Part shown: in pieces, positions 9,466-18,754 of the stretch
How the letters are laid out: every line of letters starts with the position of its first letter
How positions within the stretch are numbered: position 1 is the first letter of the stretch
Assembly: GCA_027686065.1 (NCBI GenBank)
Contig: JAQCTH010000007.1
Span: forward strand, 10,707 to 74,706
DNA from: Clostridiaceae bacterium AF10-41
Lineage (GTDB): Bacteria > Bacillota > Clostridia > Clostridiales > Clostridiaceae
Direction of reading: 5' to 3'
Length of the DNA stretch: 64,000 nucleotides
Notes under the pieces: generated by a model
Database searches by the model: none
What the model saw: only the letters and a program-made list of their open reading frames with translations
What the model was told of the DNA's origin: nothing
Program-made: the position numbers and the translations under genes

Positions 9466-9513
9466 AAAAGGTTGCTATGAGTTATCTACTTAATAATTCA
9501 GCAGCTTTTTTTT
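9466..9513 (+). terminator. Riboswitch-controlled terminator
   Basis: An 11-bp stem (9466-9476 with 9500-9510) followed by a T-run, upstream of the permease ribosome binding site. A separate hairpin (AATGCTAA/TTAGCATT, 9427-9434 with 9453-9460) lies between the aptamer and the terminator. The 23-base loop holds a second copy of the P1 3' strand, described among the findings. Confidence 0.85.
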
Positions 9514-9537
9514 ATAAAAAAATTAGGGGGTTTAAAA

Positions 9538-10905
9538 ATGAAAAACTTATCAGAAGGACAAGGATTATTACCAATACTAAGAAATAAAAATGTAAATTTT
9601 AGGACAGAGATAGTAGCAGGAATTACTACTTTTTTAACTATGGCTTATATAATTGCAGTAAATCCTAATATATTATCAGCAACAGGGATGCCTGTTGGAG
9701 CTTTAGTTACATCTACATGTTTAGCAGCAGCAATAGCTTGTATATTAATGGGATTATTTGCGAATTTACCCTTTGCATTAGCTTCGGGTATGGGACTTAA
9801 TGCATTTTTCGCATTTTCAGTTGTTATAGGAATGGGAGTTTCATGGGAAACAGCGCTAACAGCAGTATTTATAGAAGGTATTATATTTATATTATTATCA
9901 TTATTTAAAATAAGAGAAGCTGTTGTAAATGCAATACCAATGACAATGAAACATGCAGTTACTGCAGGAATTGGTATTTTTATAGCATTTATAGGTATGG
10001 TAGGAGCAGGATTAGTAATAAAAGATGATGCAACGCTAGTTAAAATGGGACATTTTTCACCAGCAGTTGTTATTGCATTAATTGGAGTCGTTATAATAGC
10101 AGTTTTAGATAAGAGAAAAGTAAAAGGTGCTATATTATTTGGTATATTAACTAGTACTTTATTAGCTTGGGGATACGCATTAATAAATCCAGAAGCAGCA
10201 ACTAATTTAGGCATTTATTTACCAGAAGGATTATTTAAATTTGAAAGTATTACTCCGATAGCAGGCAAATTAGATTTCACTCAATTCCTTACTGTAGAAG
10301 GTGCAAATAAATTAATAGTTGTTGTTTGTACTTTCTTATTTGTAGATTTCTTTGATACAGTTGGAACTTTAGTAGGTGTTTCATCAAGAGCAAATATGCT
10401 AGATGAAAATGGTAATGTACCAAATGCTGGAAGAGCTTTATTGGTAGATGCAGTTTCAACTACTTTAGGAGCTGTATTAGGTGTTTCAACTGTTACAACA
10501 TATGTAGAAAGCTCAACTGGTGTTGCAGCAGGTGGTAGAACTGGATATACAGCAATTACAACAGGGATATTATTCTTAGTAGCAATGTTCTTTTCACCAA
10601 TATTCATAGCAATACCATCATGTGCAACTGCACCAGCATTAATTTATGTAGGATATTTAATGCTTGGAGCTGTAAAAGATATTAAATTTGACAACATAAC
10701 TGAAGGTGTACCAGCATTTTTAACAATAACAACTATGGCTTTGACATATAGTATTGGTGATGGTTTAACTATTGGAATATTATCATATGTAGTAATTAAT
10801 TTAATATATAATCTATTCTGTAAAGATAAAAAAGATAGGACTAATGTATCAATAGTTATGATAGTACTTGCAGTATTATTTATATTTAAGTTAGCCTTTA
10901 TATAA
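9538..10905 (+). CDS. pbuG: NCS2/AzgA-family hypoxanthine/guanine permease
   Basis: 455 residues with about a dozen hydrophobic segments, the size of AzgA/PbuG-type purine permeases. The N-terminus reads FRTEIVAGITTFLTMAYII, and the family motifs SGMGLNAFFAFSVV and FVDFFDTVGTLVGV are present. The C-terminus is short and basic before the last helix. It imports purine bases at the cell membrane by proton coupling. The guanine riboswitch directly upstream fits repression when guanine is plentiful and supports a guanine/hypoxanthine substrate. The exact symbol is by analogy with Bacillus. Confidence 0.9.
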   Translation: MKNLSEGQGLLPILRNKNVNFRTEIVAGITTFLTMAYIIAVNPNILSATGMPVGALVTSTCLAAAIACILMGLFANLPFALASGMGLNAFFAFSVVIGMGVSWETALTAVFIEGIIFILLSLFKIREAVVNAIPMTMKHAVTAGIGIFIAFIGMVGAGLVIKDDATLVKMGHFSPAVVIALIGVVIIAVLDKRKVKGAILFGILTSTLLAWGYALINPEAATNLGIYLPEGLFKFESITPIAGKLDFTQFLTVEGANKLIVVVCTFLFVDFFDTVGTLVGVSSRANMLDENGNVPNAGRALLVDAVSTTLGAVLGVSTVTTYVESSTGVAAGGRTGYTAITTGILFLVAMFFSPIFIAIPSCATAPALIYVGYLMLGAVKDIKFDNITEGVPAFLTITTMALTYSIGDGLTIGILSYVVINLIYNLFCKDKKDRTNVSIVMIVLAVLFIFKLAFI

Positions 10906-10974
10906 ATAAATATAATGTATATTTAAATTTATATAAATTATACAGAGAGGGAACTCTTTTGTTAATAAATCCCT

Positions 10975-11006
10975 AAAAAAGAAGTAGCGTTGTCTACTTC
11001 TTTTTT
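10975..11006. terminator. Terminator after the purine permease
   Basis: A perfect 13-bp stem (10975-10987 with 10994-11006), loop CGTTGT, with an A-run on the left and a T-run on the right. Confidence 0.95.
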
Positions 11007-11135
11007 GAATGATAAAATTAATTATAAAAATAATTGTTAATAATCTGTGAACAAATTATTGACAGTTGGGCAAAATATAAATTAATATTAGAATGTTCTT
11101 GTATTTTTAATATAATATAAACTTTGGAGGCATAT

Positions 11136-12017
11136 ATGGTTAAAAGTATGACTAGCTTTGGCAGAGCTAGTAGTGAAGAAGGAAATAAATTTTTATTTTC
11201 AGTTGAAATGAAAAGTGTAAATAGCAGATATTTAGATTTAAATGTAAGATTACCTAAAAGTATAATTTCTTTAGAAGAAGAAATTAGAAAGTTAATAAAT
11301 TCAAAACTATCTAGAGGAAAAGTAGATGTATTTATTAATCAAAAAAGTTATAGTGGTGGAGAAGGAATAGCTAAATTAAATTTAAGACTAGCAGAAAGCT
11401 ATTATAACTGCTTAAAAGAAATAGAAGAAAATCTAAATATAAAAAATGATGTAACAGCAACACAAATTGCTAGATTTCCTGATGTTATAACAATTATAGA
11501 AGAAGAAGATTCAATAGAAGAAATTTGGGAAGTTATTAAACCTCTTATAAATTCATCATTAGAAATGATGAATAATATGAGAGTAATTGAAGGAGAAAAG
11601 CTTAAGGAAGACATTCTTCAAAAATTAAATGAAATAGAAAACTTAGTATATAATATAGAAAATATAGCATATACTGTTCCAGTGGCATATAGAAAGAAAC
11701 TAGAAGTTAAGCTTAAAGATTTGCTTGAAGGAATAGAAATAGATGAAGCAAGAATAGCACAAGAAATAGCTATAATTGCAGATAAGTCGGCTGTAGATGA
11801 GGAAATTACAAGACTTAAAAGTCATTTAAGTCAAATGAGAAAAACTTTTAAAGAAGAAGGTCAAATTGGAAGAAAACTTGATTTTATAATTCAAGAGATG
11901 AATAGAGAAGCTAATACAATTGCGTCTAAGTCTAGTGATATGAATATGACAAATTATGTCATTAACATAAAAAACCTAATAGAAAAAATAAGAGAACAAT
12001 CACAAAATATAGAGTAA
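11136..12017 (+). CDS. yicC: YicC/YloC family endoribonuclease
   Basis: 293 residues beginning [12 protein letters not shown], the conserved start of the family, with the conserved C-terminus [18 protein letters not shown] (about 245-262). YicC proteins are endoribonucleases implicated in RNA turnover and stationary-phase fitness. A TTG at 11124 is in frame, but the GGAGG ribosome binding site (11126-11130) overlaps it, so ATG 11136 is the start. It heads the operon yicC-remA-gmk-rpoZ-coaBC, a standard Firmicute order. A possible promoter has TTGACA at 11059 and TAATAT at 11083; a TATAAT at 11111 is an alternative. Confidence 0.92.
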   Translation: MVKSMTSFGRASSEEGNKFLFSVEMKSVNSRYLDLNVRLPKSIISLEEEIRKLINSKLSRGKVDVFINQKSYSGGEGIAKLNLRLAESYYNCLKEIEENLNIKNDVTATQIARFPDVITIIEEEDSIEEIWEVIKPLINSSLEMMNNMRVIEGEKLKEDILQKLNEIENLVYNIENIAYTVPVAYRKKLEVKLKDLLEGIEIDEARIAQEIAIIADKSAVDEEITRLKSHLSQMRKTFKEEGQIGRKLDFIIQEMNREANTIASKSSDMNMTNYVINIKNLIEKIREQSQNIE

Positions 12018-12031
12018 ATAGGAGGAGAACA

Positions 12032-12301
12032 ATGGGTATAAAGTTAATTAATATTGGATTTGGTAATATAGTTTCTGCTAATAGACTTGTTGCTATTGTA
12101 AGTCCAGAGTCAGCACCTATAAAGAGAATAATACAAGAAGCTAGGGATAGAGGTATGCTTATAGATGCAACTTATGGAAGAAGAACAAGAGCTGTTATAA
12201 TAACGGATAGTGATCATGTCATATTATCAGCAGTTCAACCAGAAACCGTAGCTCATAGGCTTGTAGCAAAAGACGAAGCTGTAGATGAGGTAGACGAATA
12301 A
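12032..12301 (+). CDS. remA: Extracellular matrix regulator RemA (DUF370)
   Basis: 89 residues, the size of RemA/YlzA, starting [14 protein letters not shown]. The central basic helix [13 protein letters not shown] and the motif [16 protein letters not shown] are the DNA-binding signatures of the family. In Bacillus, RemA is an oligomeric DNA-binding activator of matrix and osmoprotection genes; its targets here are unknown. The last base of its stop codon is the first base of the gmk start codon, so the two genes are tightly coupled. AGGAGG lies upstream of the ATG. Confidence 0.93.
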   Translation: MGIKLINIGFGNIVSANRLVAIVSPESAPIKRIIQEARDRGMLIDATYGRRTRAVIITDSDHVILSAVQPETVAHRLVAKDEAVDEVDE

Positions 12302-12942
12302 TGCAGAGTAATAATAGAGGTGTTTTAATAGTTATTTCAGGGCCTTCGGGAGCTGGAAAAGGTACTATTTGTAAGGCTTTATTAGAAAAGCATAAAAATA
12401 TATATATTTCAGTTTCAGCTACAACAAGATCTCCAAGAAATGGAGAAGTAGATGGAGTAAATTATTACTTTTTATCCAAAGAAGTATTTAAAGAAAAGGT
12501 TGAAAAAAATGGATTTTTAGAATATGCTAATGTCCATGGAAATTTCTATGGTACTCCAAAAGTAAATGTGGAAAAAATGCTTGAAGAAGGAAAAGATGTT
12601 ATTCTAGAAATAGATATTCAAGGAGCACTACAAGTAAAAGAAAACTTTAGTGAAGGGGTATTTATATTTATTCTTCCACCATCAATGGGGGAACTAAAGC
12701 AAAGAATTATAAAAAGAGGCAGCGAAACAGAAGAATCATTAATGACTAGATTTAAAAATGCATATAAAGAAATTAATTATGTTTCAAAATATAATTATGC
12801 TGTAGTAAATGATACTTTGGATTTAGCTGTGTCAAAAGTAGAATCAATTATAGCGGCAGAAAAATGCAGAGTTGATAGAATAAAAGAAAATACAATTTTA
12901 GATTCCAAGGAGGGCTTAATTCATGAACAACTCTATGATTAA
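12301..12942 (+). CDS. gmk: Guanylate kinase
   Basis: 213 residues. It phosphorylates GMP to GDP with ATP. The P-loop GPSGAGKG is at residues 14-21. Family motifs SATTRSPRNGEVDGVNYYF and FLEYANVHGNFYGTP bind GMP, and the lid region includes LKQRIIKRGSET. It overlaps remA by one base at the start and rpoZ by 20 bases at the end, so translation of the three genes is probably coupled. Confidence 0.97.
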   Translation: MQSNNRGVLIVISGPSGAGKGTICKALLEKHKNIYISVSATTRSPRNGEVDGVNYYFLSKEVFKEKVEKNGFLEYANVHGNFYGTPKVNVEKMLEEGKDVILEIDIQGALQVKENFSEGVFIFILPPSMGELKQRIIKRGSETEESLMTRFKNAYKEINYVSKYNYAVVNDTLDLAVSKVESIIAAEKCRVDRIKENTILDSKEGLIHEQLYD

Positions 12943-13147
12943 TCCATCAATAATGGATTTACTTAAAAAGGTAGATGACAGATATTCATTAGTAATAGTT
13001 ACTTCAAAAAGAGCAAGACAAATAATAGATGGAAGCGAACCGTTAGTTGCAACTAAATCTAAAAAACCTTTAACCATTGCTATTAATGAAGTTAACGAAG
13101 GGGAAGTAGGGTATGAAGTTATACCTACAAAAGAAGGTTTAAAATAA
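12923..13147 (+). CDS. rpoZ: DNA-directed RNA polymerase omega subunit
   Basis: 74 residues, typical for Firmicute omega, the small chaperone-like subunit of RNA polymerase. The N-terminus INPSIMDLLKKVDDRYSLVI and the motif TSKRARQI match the family. The start lies 20 bases inside the end of gmk, after an AGGAGGG ribosome binding site at 12908. The gmk-rpoZ-coaBC order is conserved in many bacteria and supports the call. Confidence 0.95.
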   Translation: MNNSMINPSIMDLLKKVDDRYSLVIVTSKRARQIIDGSEPLVATKSKKPLTIAINEVNEGEVGYEVIPTKEGLK

Positions 13148-13149
13148 TT

Positions 13150-14349
13150 ATGAATAATAAAAAGTGTGTATGTATAGGTGTAAGTGGAGGAATTGCAGTT
13201 TATAAAACCTTAGACATCATAAGTGCTTTAAAAAAGCAAGATATTGATGTAAGAGTTATTATGACTGAATCTGCAACTAAATTTGTAACTCCATTATCAT
13301 TTCAATCATTAAGTCAAAATATGGTTGTAACAGATATGTTTGCAGAACCAAAAGCCTTTGAAATACAACATATATCACTAGCCAAAAGAGCAGATGTTTT
13401 TTTAGTAGCACCAGCTACTGCAAATATAATTGGAAAAGTTGCAAATGGAATATCTGATGATATGTTATCTACAACTATTATGGCAACTAGAGCAAAGGTT
13501 ATTTTTGCTCCAGCTATGAATACTAATATGTATGAAAATATAATAGTTCAAGATAATATAGAAAAATTGAAGAAATATGGATATGAATTTATAGAACCAG
13601 CTTCTGGTAGACTTGCTTGTGGAGACATAGGCAAAGGAAAGCTGGCAGATGTAAATACAATTGTAGGAAGAGTTTTAGAAGCACTTAATAATCAAGATAA
13701 AAATAAAGATTTACAAGGGAAAAATGTTTTAATAAGTGCGGGACCAACCCATTCTAAAATAGATCCAGTTAGATTTATTACAAATAGATCCACAGGGAAA
13801 ATGGGATATTATATTGCAGAGGAGGCTAAAGCTAGAGGAGCTAATGTTACTTTAGTGTCAGGTCCAACTAATATAGATCCTCCTACTGGTATAAATGTGA
13901 TAAATGTAACTACAAATGAAGAAATGAAAAATGCAATGTTAGATAATTTTAAAAACAGTGACATTGTTATTAAATCAGCAGCAGTTGCAGATTATAAAGC
14001 TAAAGAATATAGAAATGAAAAGATAAAGAAAAGTGAAGATGATTTAGTTTTAACTTTCGTAAGAGATAATGATATTTTAAAATTATTAGGAGAACAGAAG
14101 AATAATCAAATTCTTGTTGGATTTGCAGCAGAAAGTAATAATATAATAGAAAATGCTAAGAATAAATTACAAAAAAAGAATTTGGATTATATAGTGGCAA
14201 ATGATATTACAAGTGCTGACACCGGATTTGGAAGTGAAGATAATAAAGTTATTATTATTTCTAAAGATGGAGAAGAAATATATTTAGATAAGATGAGTAA
14301 AAAGGAAGTTGCATCTAAAATCTTTGAAACTATATTAAGAAAGCGCTAG
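13150..14349 (+). CDS. coaBC: Bifunctional phosphopantothenoylcysteine decarboxylase / phosphopantothenate-cysteine ligase
   Basis: 399 residues with two enzymes of coenzyme A synthesis. The N-terminal CoaC flavoprotein domain (1-175) has the catalytic His74 in EIQHISLAK and Cys157 in PASGRLACGDIGKGKL. The C-terminal CoaB ligase domain begins near 188 with VLISAGPTHSKIDPVRFITN and includes SAAVADYKAKE. It follows rpoZ by two bases. The final codons form one arm of a short hairpin that may end the operon. Confidence 0.97.
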   Translation: MNNKKCVCIGVSGGIAVYKTLDIISALKKQDIDVRVIMTESATKFVTPLSFQSLSQNMVVTDMFAEPKAFEIQHISLAKRADVFLVAPATANIIGKVANGISDDMLSTTIMATRAKVIFAPAMNTNMYENIIVQDNIEKLKKYGYEFIEPASGRLACGDIGKGKLADVNTIVGRVLEALNNQDKNKDLQGKNVLISAGPTHSKIDPVRFITNRSTGKMGYYIAEEAKARGANVTLVSGPTNIDPPTGINVINVTTNEEMKNAMLDNFKNSDIVIKSAAVADYKAKEYRNEKIKKSEDDLVLTFVRDNDILKLLGEQKNNQILVGFAAESNNIIENAKNKLQKKNLDYIVANDITSADTGFGSEDNKVIIISKDGEEIYLDKMSKKEVASKIFETILRKR

Positions 14350-14370
14350 AAGGCGCTTTCTTCTATTTAT
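14339..14370 (+). terminator. Probable terminator after coaBC
   Basis: Stem GAAAGCGC/GCGCTTTC (14339-14346 with 14353-14360) overlapping the coaBC stop codon. The following tract TTCTATTTAT is only moderately T-rich, so read-through to priA is possible. Confidence 0.6.
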
Positions 14371-14404
14371 AGAGTTAATATAACCTAATAAAAGGGTGAT
14401 GAAT

Positions 14405-16603
14405 TTGAAAAAATATGCAGAAATTATTATAAATAGTGATGCTTTAGATATAGATAAACCCTTTACTTATGAAATACCAGAAGAACTTAAATCTGAAATA
14501 AAGATAGGGCAATGGGTAAAAGTGCCTTTTGGAGTTAGAAACTCTCTTGTAGATGGATTTATATTGTCTATAAAAGAGGAAGAAATAAAGGGGATTAGAA
14601 TAAAGAAAATAAAAGCTATAGGAGCAGCAGAGTCACTTTTAAGTGAAAATGATTTAAAGCTTATTCATTTTATAAGAGAAAGTTATTTATGCAAGTATAT
14701 AGATGCTATAAAGCTTCTTATTCCACAAGGAATATTAAAGGGAACTAAGAACAAGTATAAAATGGTTGTAGCTATTGGAGATAAATTTATTGATAGTGAT
14801 ATTTTAAATAAATATGAAGATATAATAAGCTTTATAAAAAATAATAATGGAAAATTTAATAAAAGTGAACTTGTGAATTTATATAAATTTTCAGTATATA
14901 AAATTAATAAACTGGTAAAAGAAGGATATTTAAAAATAGAAGAAGAAATAGTATATAGATATAATGATAAAAAATATACTGAGTACAAAGAAAGAGAACT
15001 TACAGAAGATCAAATCAAGGTTTTAAAGAAAATAAAAGATTCCAATAAAAAAATATCTCTACTAAAGGGAGTAACTGGTTCTGGGAAGACAGAAATTTAT
15101 ATGAATCTTGTAAGTGAAGCTATTTCAAAAGAAAAATCTGCAATAATTTTAGTGCCAGAAATATCTCTAACTCCACAAATGATAGAAAGATTCAAAGGAA
15201 GATTTGGAAGAGAAGTTGCAGTATTTCATAGTAAGCTATCAGATGGAGAGAGGTATGATGAATGGTACAGAGTTAAAGAGTGTAAAGCGAAGGTTATAAT
15301 TGGTGCCAGAAGTGCGCTGTTTTTACCAGTTTCAAACCTAGGAGTAATAATAATAGATGAGGAACATGAAAATACTTATAAATCAGAGCAAAATCCTAGA
15401 TATGTAACAAGAGAAATAGCAGAATTTTTAAGTGAAATTAAAGAATGCAAAGTTATATTAGGTTCAGCAACACCATCTATAGAAACATATTATAGAGCTA
15501 TTACAGGGGAGATAGAATTATTAGAACTTAATAATAGGGTAGACAATAAGCCTATGCCTATAATGGATATAGTAGATATGAGAGATGAATTAAATAGTGG
15601 AAATATCTCTATGTTTAGTAGAAAGCTTTTTATAGAAATCAAGGAAGCTTTATACAGAAAAGAACAAATAATTTTATTTTTAAACAGAAGAGGGTTCTCT
15701 ACTTTCGTATCCTGTAGAAGCTGTGGATATGTATTTAAATGTCATAAGTGTGACATATCAATGACATATCATAAGAATGGATATCTTATATGTCATTATT
15801 GCGGGTACACTGAAAGACAACAAAAAATTTGTCCGAAATGTAAAAGTAAATATGTTAAGCATTTTGGGGCTGGAACTGAACGGGTTGAAGAAGAAGTAAA
15901 GAAATACTTTAAAGATGCTAGAGTTCTAAGAATGGATGTAGATACTACAAGAAGTAAGAATTCTCATGAGGATATATATAATTTATTTAAAAACAAAAAG
16001 GGAGATATACTTATAGGAACCCAAATGATATCAAAAGGACTAGATTTTGAGAATGTAACATTAGTTGGAATATTAGCTGCAGATATGTCTATAAATATAC
16101 CGGATTATAGATCAGCAGAGAGAACATTTCAAATAGTTACACAGGTTGCAGGTAGGGCAGGAAGAGGAACAAAAGAGGGAAAAGTTATAGTTCAAACATA
16201 TAATCCAGATCATTACAGTTTAAATTATGCTAAAAATTATGATTATGAAGGATTTTATGATGAAGAATTTACATCAAGAGGTTTGATGTATTACCCTCCT
16301 TTTGGTAAAATACTATTAGTAAATGCTTCTTCTAAAAATGAAAAAATGTTAATAGATTTTATGATTTTACTAAAAGATAATTTTGAGGAAATAAAGAATG
16401 AATATAATAATGTAGAAATGTTAGGACCAGTTCCATGTATTATTTCTAAGATTAAAGATAATTATAGATGGCAAATATTGTTTAAAGGTGAACTATCTTT
16501 AGATTTTTGTAAAAAAATTAAAGATAAACTTTATCAATTAAATAAGAATGTATATAATGAAGTAAAAGCAACTATTGATATTAATCCAAATAATTTGACT
16601 TAG
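14405..16603 (+). CDS. priA: Primosomal protein N' (PriA helicase)
   Basis: 732 residues. PriA is a 3'-5' helicase that restarts stalled replication forks by loading the replicative helicase. Visible are the Walker A motif GVTGSGKTEIY, the DEEH box, and a cysteine-rich zinc-binding segment with four CxxC-type pairs (CRSCGYVFKCHKC, CHYCGY, CPKCKSKY). Helicase motifs TQMISKGLDF and QVAGRAGRG follow. The frame extends to GTG 14396 and ATG 14399, but the AAAGGGTG ribosome binding site lies on those codons, so TTG 14405 (MKKYAEIIINSDALDIDKPF) is preferred. It heads a long operon with def and fmt. Confidence 0.95.
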   Translation: MKKYAEIIINSDALDIDKPFTYEIPEELKSEIKIGQWVKVPFGVRNSLVDGFILSIKEEEIKGIRIKKIKAIGAAESLLSENDLKLIHFIRESYLCKYIDAIKLLIPQGILKGTKNKYKMVVAIGDKFIDSDILNKYEDIISFIKNNNGKFNKSELVNLYKFSVYKINKLVKEGYLKIEEEIVYRYNDKKYTEYKERELTEDQIKVLKKIKDSNKKISLLKGVTGSGKTEIYMNLVSEAISKEKSAIILVPEISLTPQMIERFKGRFGREVAVFHSKLSDGERYDEWYRVKECKAKVIIGARSALFLPVSNLGVIIIDEEHENTYKSEQNPRYVTREIAEFLSEIKECKVILGSATPSIETYYRAITGEIELLELNNRVDNKPMPIMDIVDMRDELNSGNISMFSRKLFIEIKEALYRKEQIILFLNRRGFSTFVSCRSCGYVFKCHKCDISMTYHKNGYLICHYCGYTERQQKICPKCKSKYVKHFGAGTERVEEEVKKYFKDARVLRMDVDTTRSKNSHEDIYNLFKNKKGDILIGTQMISKGLDFENVTLVGILAADMSINIPDYRSAERTFQIVTQVAGRAGRGTKEGKVIVQTYNPDHYSLNYAKNYDYEGFYDEEFTSRGLMYYPPFGKILLVNASSKNEKMLIDFMILLKDNFEEIKNEYNNVEMLGPVPCIISKIKDNYRWQILFKGELSLDFCKKIKDKLYQLNKNVYNEVKATIDINPNNLT

Positions 16604-16614
16604 GAGGTAGAAAA

Positions 16615-17058
16615 ATGGCAATTAGAAATATAAGACAAAATGGCGATGAAGCATTAAGAAAGAAATGTAAGGTTGTTACTAAAATAACACCTAGAACAAT
16701 AAAACTAATTGAAGATATGGCTGATACTATGTATGAAGCTGATGGAGTTGGGCTGGCAGCACCTCAAGTTGGAATACTTCAAAGAATATTTGTTGTAGAT
16801 GTTTATGATGATCATGGATTAAGAGTATTTATAAACCCAGAAATATTAGAAGTTTCAGGGACTCAAATTGGTGAAGAGGGGTGTCTAAGTGTACCTGGAG
16901 AAGCTGCAGATATTGAGAGACCTAACTATGTAAAGGTAAAAGCATTAAATGAAAAGGGAGAAGAGTTCATTTTAGAAGCAACAGAACTTTTAGCAAGAGC
17001 TATACTTCACGAGAATGATCATCTAAATGGTACTTTATTTATAGATTATTTAAAATAA
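16615..17058 (+). CDS. def: Peptide deformylase
   Basis: 147 residues. It removes the formyl group from the N-terminal methionine of new proteins. All three metal-binding motifs are present: GVGLAAPQVG (44-53), EEGCLSVPG with Cys90, and HENDH (His132, Glu133, His136). The start follows AGGAGG. Its position directly before fmt, which adds the formyl group that def removes, is the classic pairing. Confidence 0.97.
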   Translation: MAIRNIRQNGDEALRKKCKVVTKITPRTIKLIEDMADTMYEADGVGLAAPQVGILQRIFVVDVYDDHGLRVFINPEILEVSGTQIGEEGCLSVPGEAADIERPNYVKVKALNEKGEEFILEATELLARAILHENDHLNGTLFIDYLK

Positions 17059-17073
17059 CTAAGGAGGATTAGC

Positions 17074-18000
17074 ATGAAGATAGTATTTATGGGAACCCCA
17101 GACTTTGCAGTACCTTCATTAAAAAAAATAATTGATGTTTATGGCGTTGAAAGTGTATTTACTCAACCAGATAAACCAAAAGGTAGAGGTAAAAAAATAT
17201 CTTATTCACCAGTTAAGGAGATTGCGTTAGAAAACAATATTAAAGTTTTTCAACCTATAAAACTAAAGAATGATAAAGAGGCTTTAGAGTATCTAAAAAA
17301 CTTAAAACCAGATTTTATAATAGTTGTAGCCTTTGGGCAAATATTGACAAAAGAAGTTTTAGATATTCCAAAGTATGGTTGTATAAATTTACATGCTTCT
17401 TTACTACCTATGTATAGAGGAGCAGCTCCATTAAATTGGGCTATAATAAATGGTGAAAAAAAATCAGGAAATACAACAATGTTAATGGATGTAGGGCTTG
17501 ATACAGGAGATATGCTTCTTAAAGATGAGGTCAAAATAGCCGATAATATGACGGCTGGGGAGTTACATGATTTATTAATGTATAAAGGAGCAGACCTTTT
17601 GTTAGATACTATAGATGGTTTATCAAAAGGAACAATAATTCCACAAAAGCAATGTGAAGAAACTTTTTATGCAAAGATGCTAAATAAAGATTTGGGGAGA
17701 ATAGATTGGAATGATTCTGCTAAAAATATTCATAACTTAATTAGAGGACTTAATCCATGGCCAATTGCACATACTACTTATGATGATAAATCAATGAAAA
17801 TATATGAAAGTGAAGTTTTATTAGAAAGTAGTAATAAGGAGCCAGGAACTATAATAAATGTATCTAAGGAAGGAATGAAAGTTTCAACAAATTTAGGGGT
17901 ATTATTAATTAAGAAAATTCAGTTTCCAAATGGAAAGCCTTTAACTATAGAACAATATACAAATGGTAATGAAATAGGAGTAAATAAAAAGCTTATTTAA
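17074..18000 (+). CDS. fmt: Methionyl-tRNA formyltransferase
   Basis: 308 residues. It transfers a formyl group from 10-formyltetrahydrofolate to initiator Met-tRNA. The catalytic region [20 protein letters not shown] (104-123, with His107) and GLDTGDML are intact. The C-terminal tRNA-binding domain begins near residue 205. AAGGAGG precedes the ATG. It lies between def and the zinc peptidase gene in the priA operon. Confidence 0.97.
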   Translation: MKIVFMGTPDFAVPSLKKIIDVYGVESVFTQPDKPKGRGKKISYSPVKEIALENNIKVFQPIKLKNDKEALEYLKNLKPDFIIVVAFGQILTKEVLDIPKYGCINLHASLLPMYRGAAPLNWAIINGEKKSGNTTMLMDVGLDTGDMLLKDEVKIADNMTAGELHDLLMYKGADLLLDTIDGLSKGTIIPQKQCEETFYAKMLNKDLGRIDWNDSAKNIHNLIRGLNPWPIAHTTYDDKSMKIYESEVLLESSNKEPGTIINVSKEGMKVSTNLGVLLIKKIQFPNGKPLTIEQYTNGNEIGVNKKLI

Positions 18001-18044
18001 TGTTTGCCGTAAATAATATAAATCTATATGAAGGAGAGGAATTT

Positions 18045-18743
18045 ATGTTTTATCCAGGATTTTTATTTGACTCAACTTATTTAATTTTGATACCAGCTAT
18101 GATAATAGCTTTTTGGGCACAATTTAAAATAGACAGTGCATATAAAAAATATAAAACTGTTAGAACTTTAAGTGGTGTTACTGGTGGTGAGGTTGCAAGA
18201 AGTATATTAGATGGTGCAGGACTTTTTGATGTAAGGGTTGAAAGGTACGGGAAGCAACTTGGTGATCATTATGACCCTTCAGCAAGGGTAATAAGGCTTT
18301 CACCAGAAGTACATGATAGTGCAACTGTAGCAGCAGCTGGAATAGCAGCTCATGAATGTGGGCATGCAATTCAACATCAAACTCACTATGCTCCTTTAGC
18401 TTTAAGGACAAAAATAGCTCCTGTTGTTAATATAGGAAGCTCAATATCAATATACTTATTTATGATAGGTATATTTTTAGGGAATCCATTATTTGCAAAG
18501 GTAGGTATAATATTTTTTAGCGGAGCTGTAATCTATCAAATTATAACTCTTCCAGTAGAATTCAATGCTTCAACAAGAGCGTTAAATATATTAAAAACAA
18601 GAACTTTCTTATATGGAGATGAATTAAAAGGAGCGCAAAAGGTTTTAGATGCAGCTGCAATGACATATGTAGCAGCAACCCTTATGGCTATTTCTCAATT
18701 AATAAGACTAATAGCCATAAATAATAGATATAATGATAATTAA
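18045..18743 (+). CDS. yugP: Membrane zinc metallopeptidase, YugP family
   Basis: 232 residues. One N-terminal membrane helix is followed by a soluble domain with HECGH (His103, Glu104, His107), the zinc-binding HExxH motif, then two further hydrophobic segments. This is the neutral zinc metallopeptidase family of Bacillus YugP; its substrates are unknown. An in-frame ATG at 18000 overlaps the fmt stop, but AAGGAGAGG at 18031 points to ATG 18045, which also gives the family's usual start MFYPGF. It is embedded in a translation and RNA-modification operon. Confidence 0.87.
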   Translation: MFYPGFLFDSTYLILIPAMIIAFWAQFKIDSAYKKYKTVRTLSGVTGGEVARSILDGAGLFDVRVERYGKQLGDHYDPSARVIRLSPEVHDSATVAAAGIAAHECGHAIQHQTHYAPLALRTKIAPVVNIGSSISIYLFMIGIFLGNPLFAKVGIIFFSGAVIYQIITLPVEFNASTRALNILKTRTFLYGDELKGAQKVLDAAAMTYVAATLMAISQLIRLIAINNRYNDN

Positions 18744-18754
18744 GAGGTAGAAGG

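Noticed and set aside
9645..10214. A 189-codon open frame on the - strand inside the purine permease gene
   Set aside because: It has no ribosome binding site, low-complexity proline/threonine/isoleucine-rich composition and lies wholly antisense to a clearly real gene with motifs; it is a by-product of the permease codon pattern.
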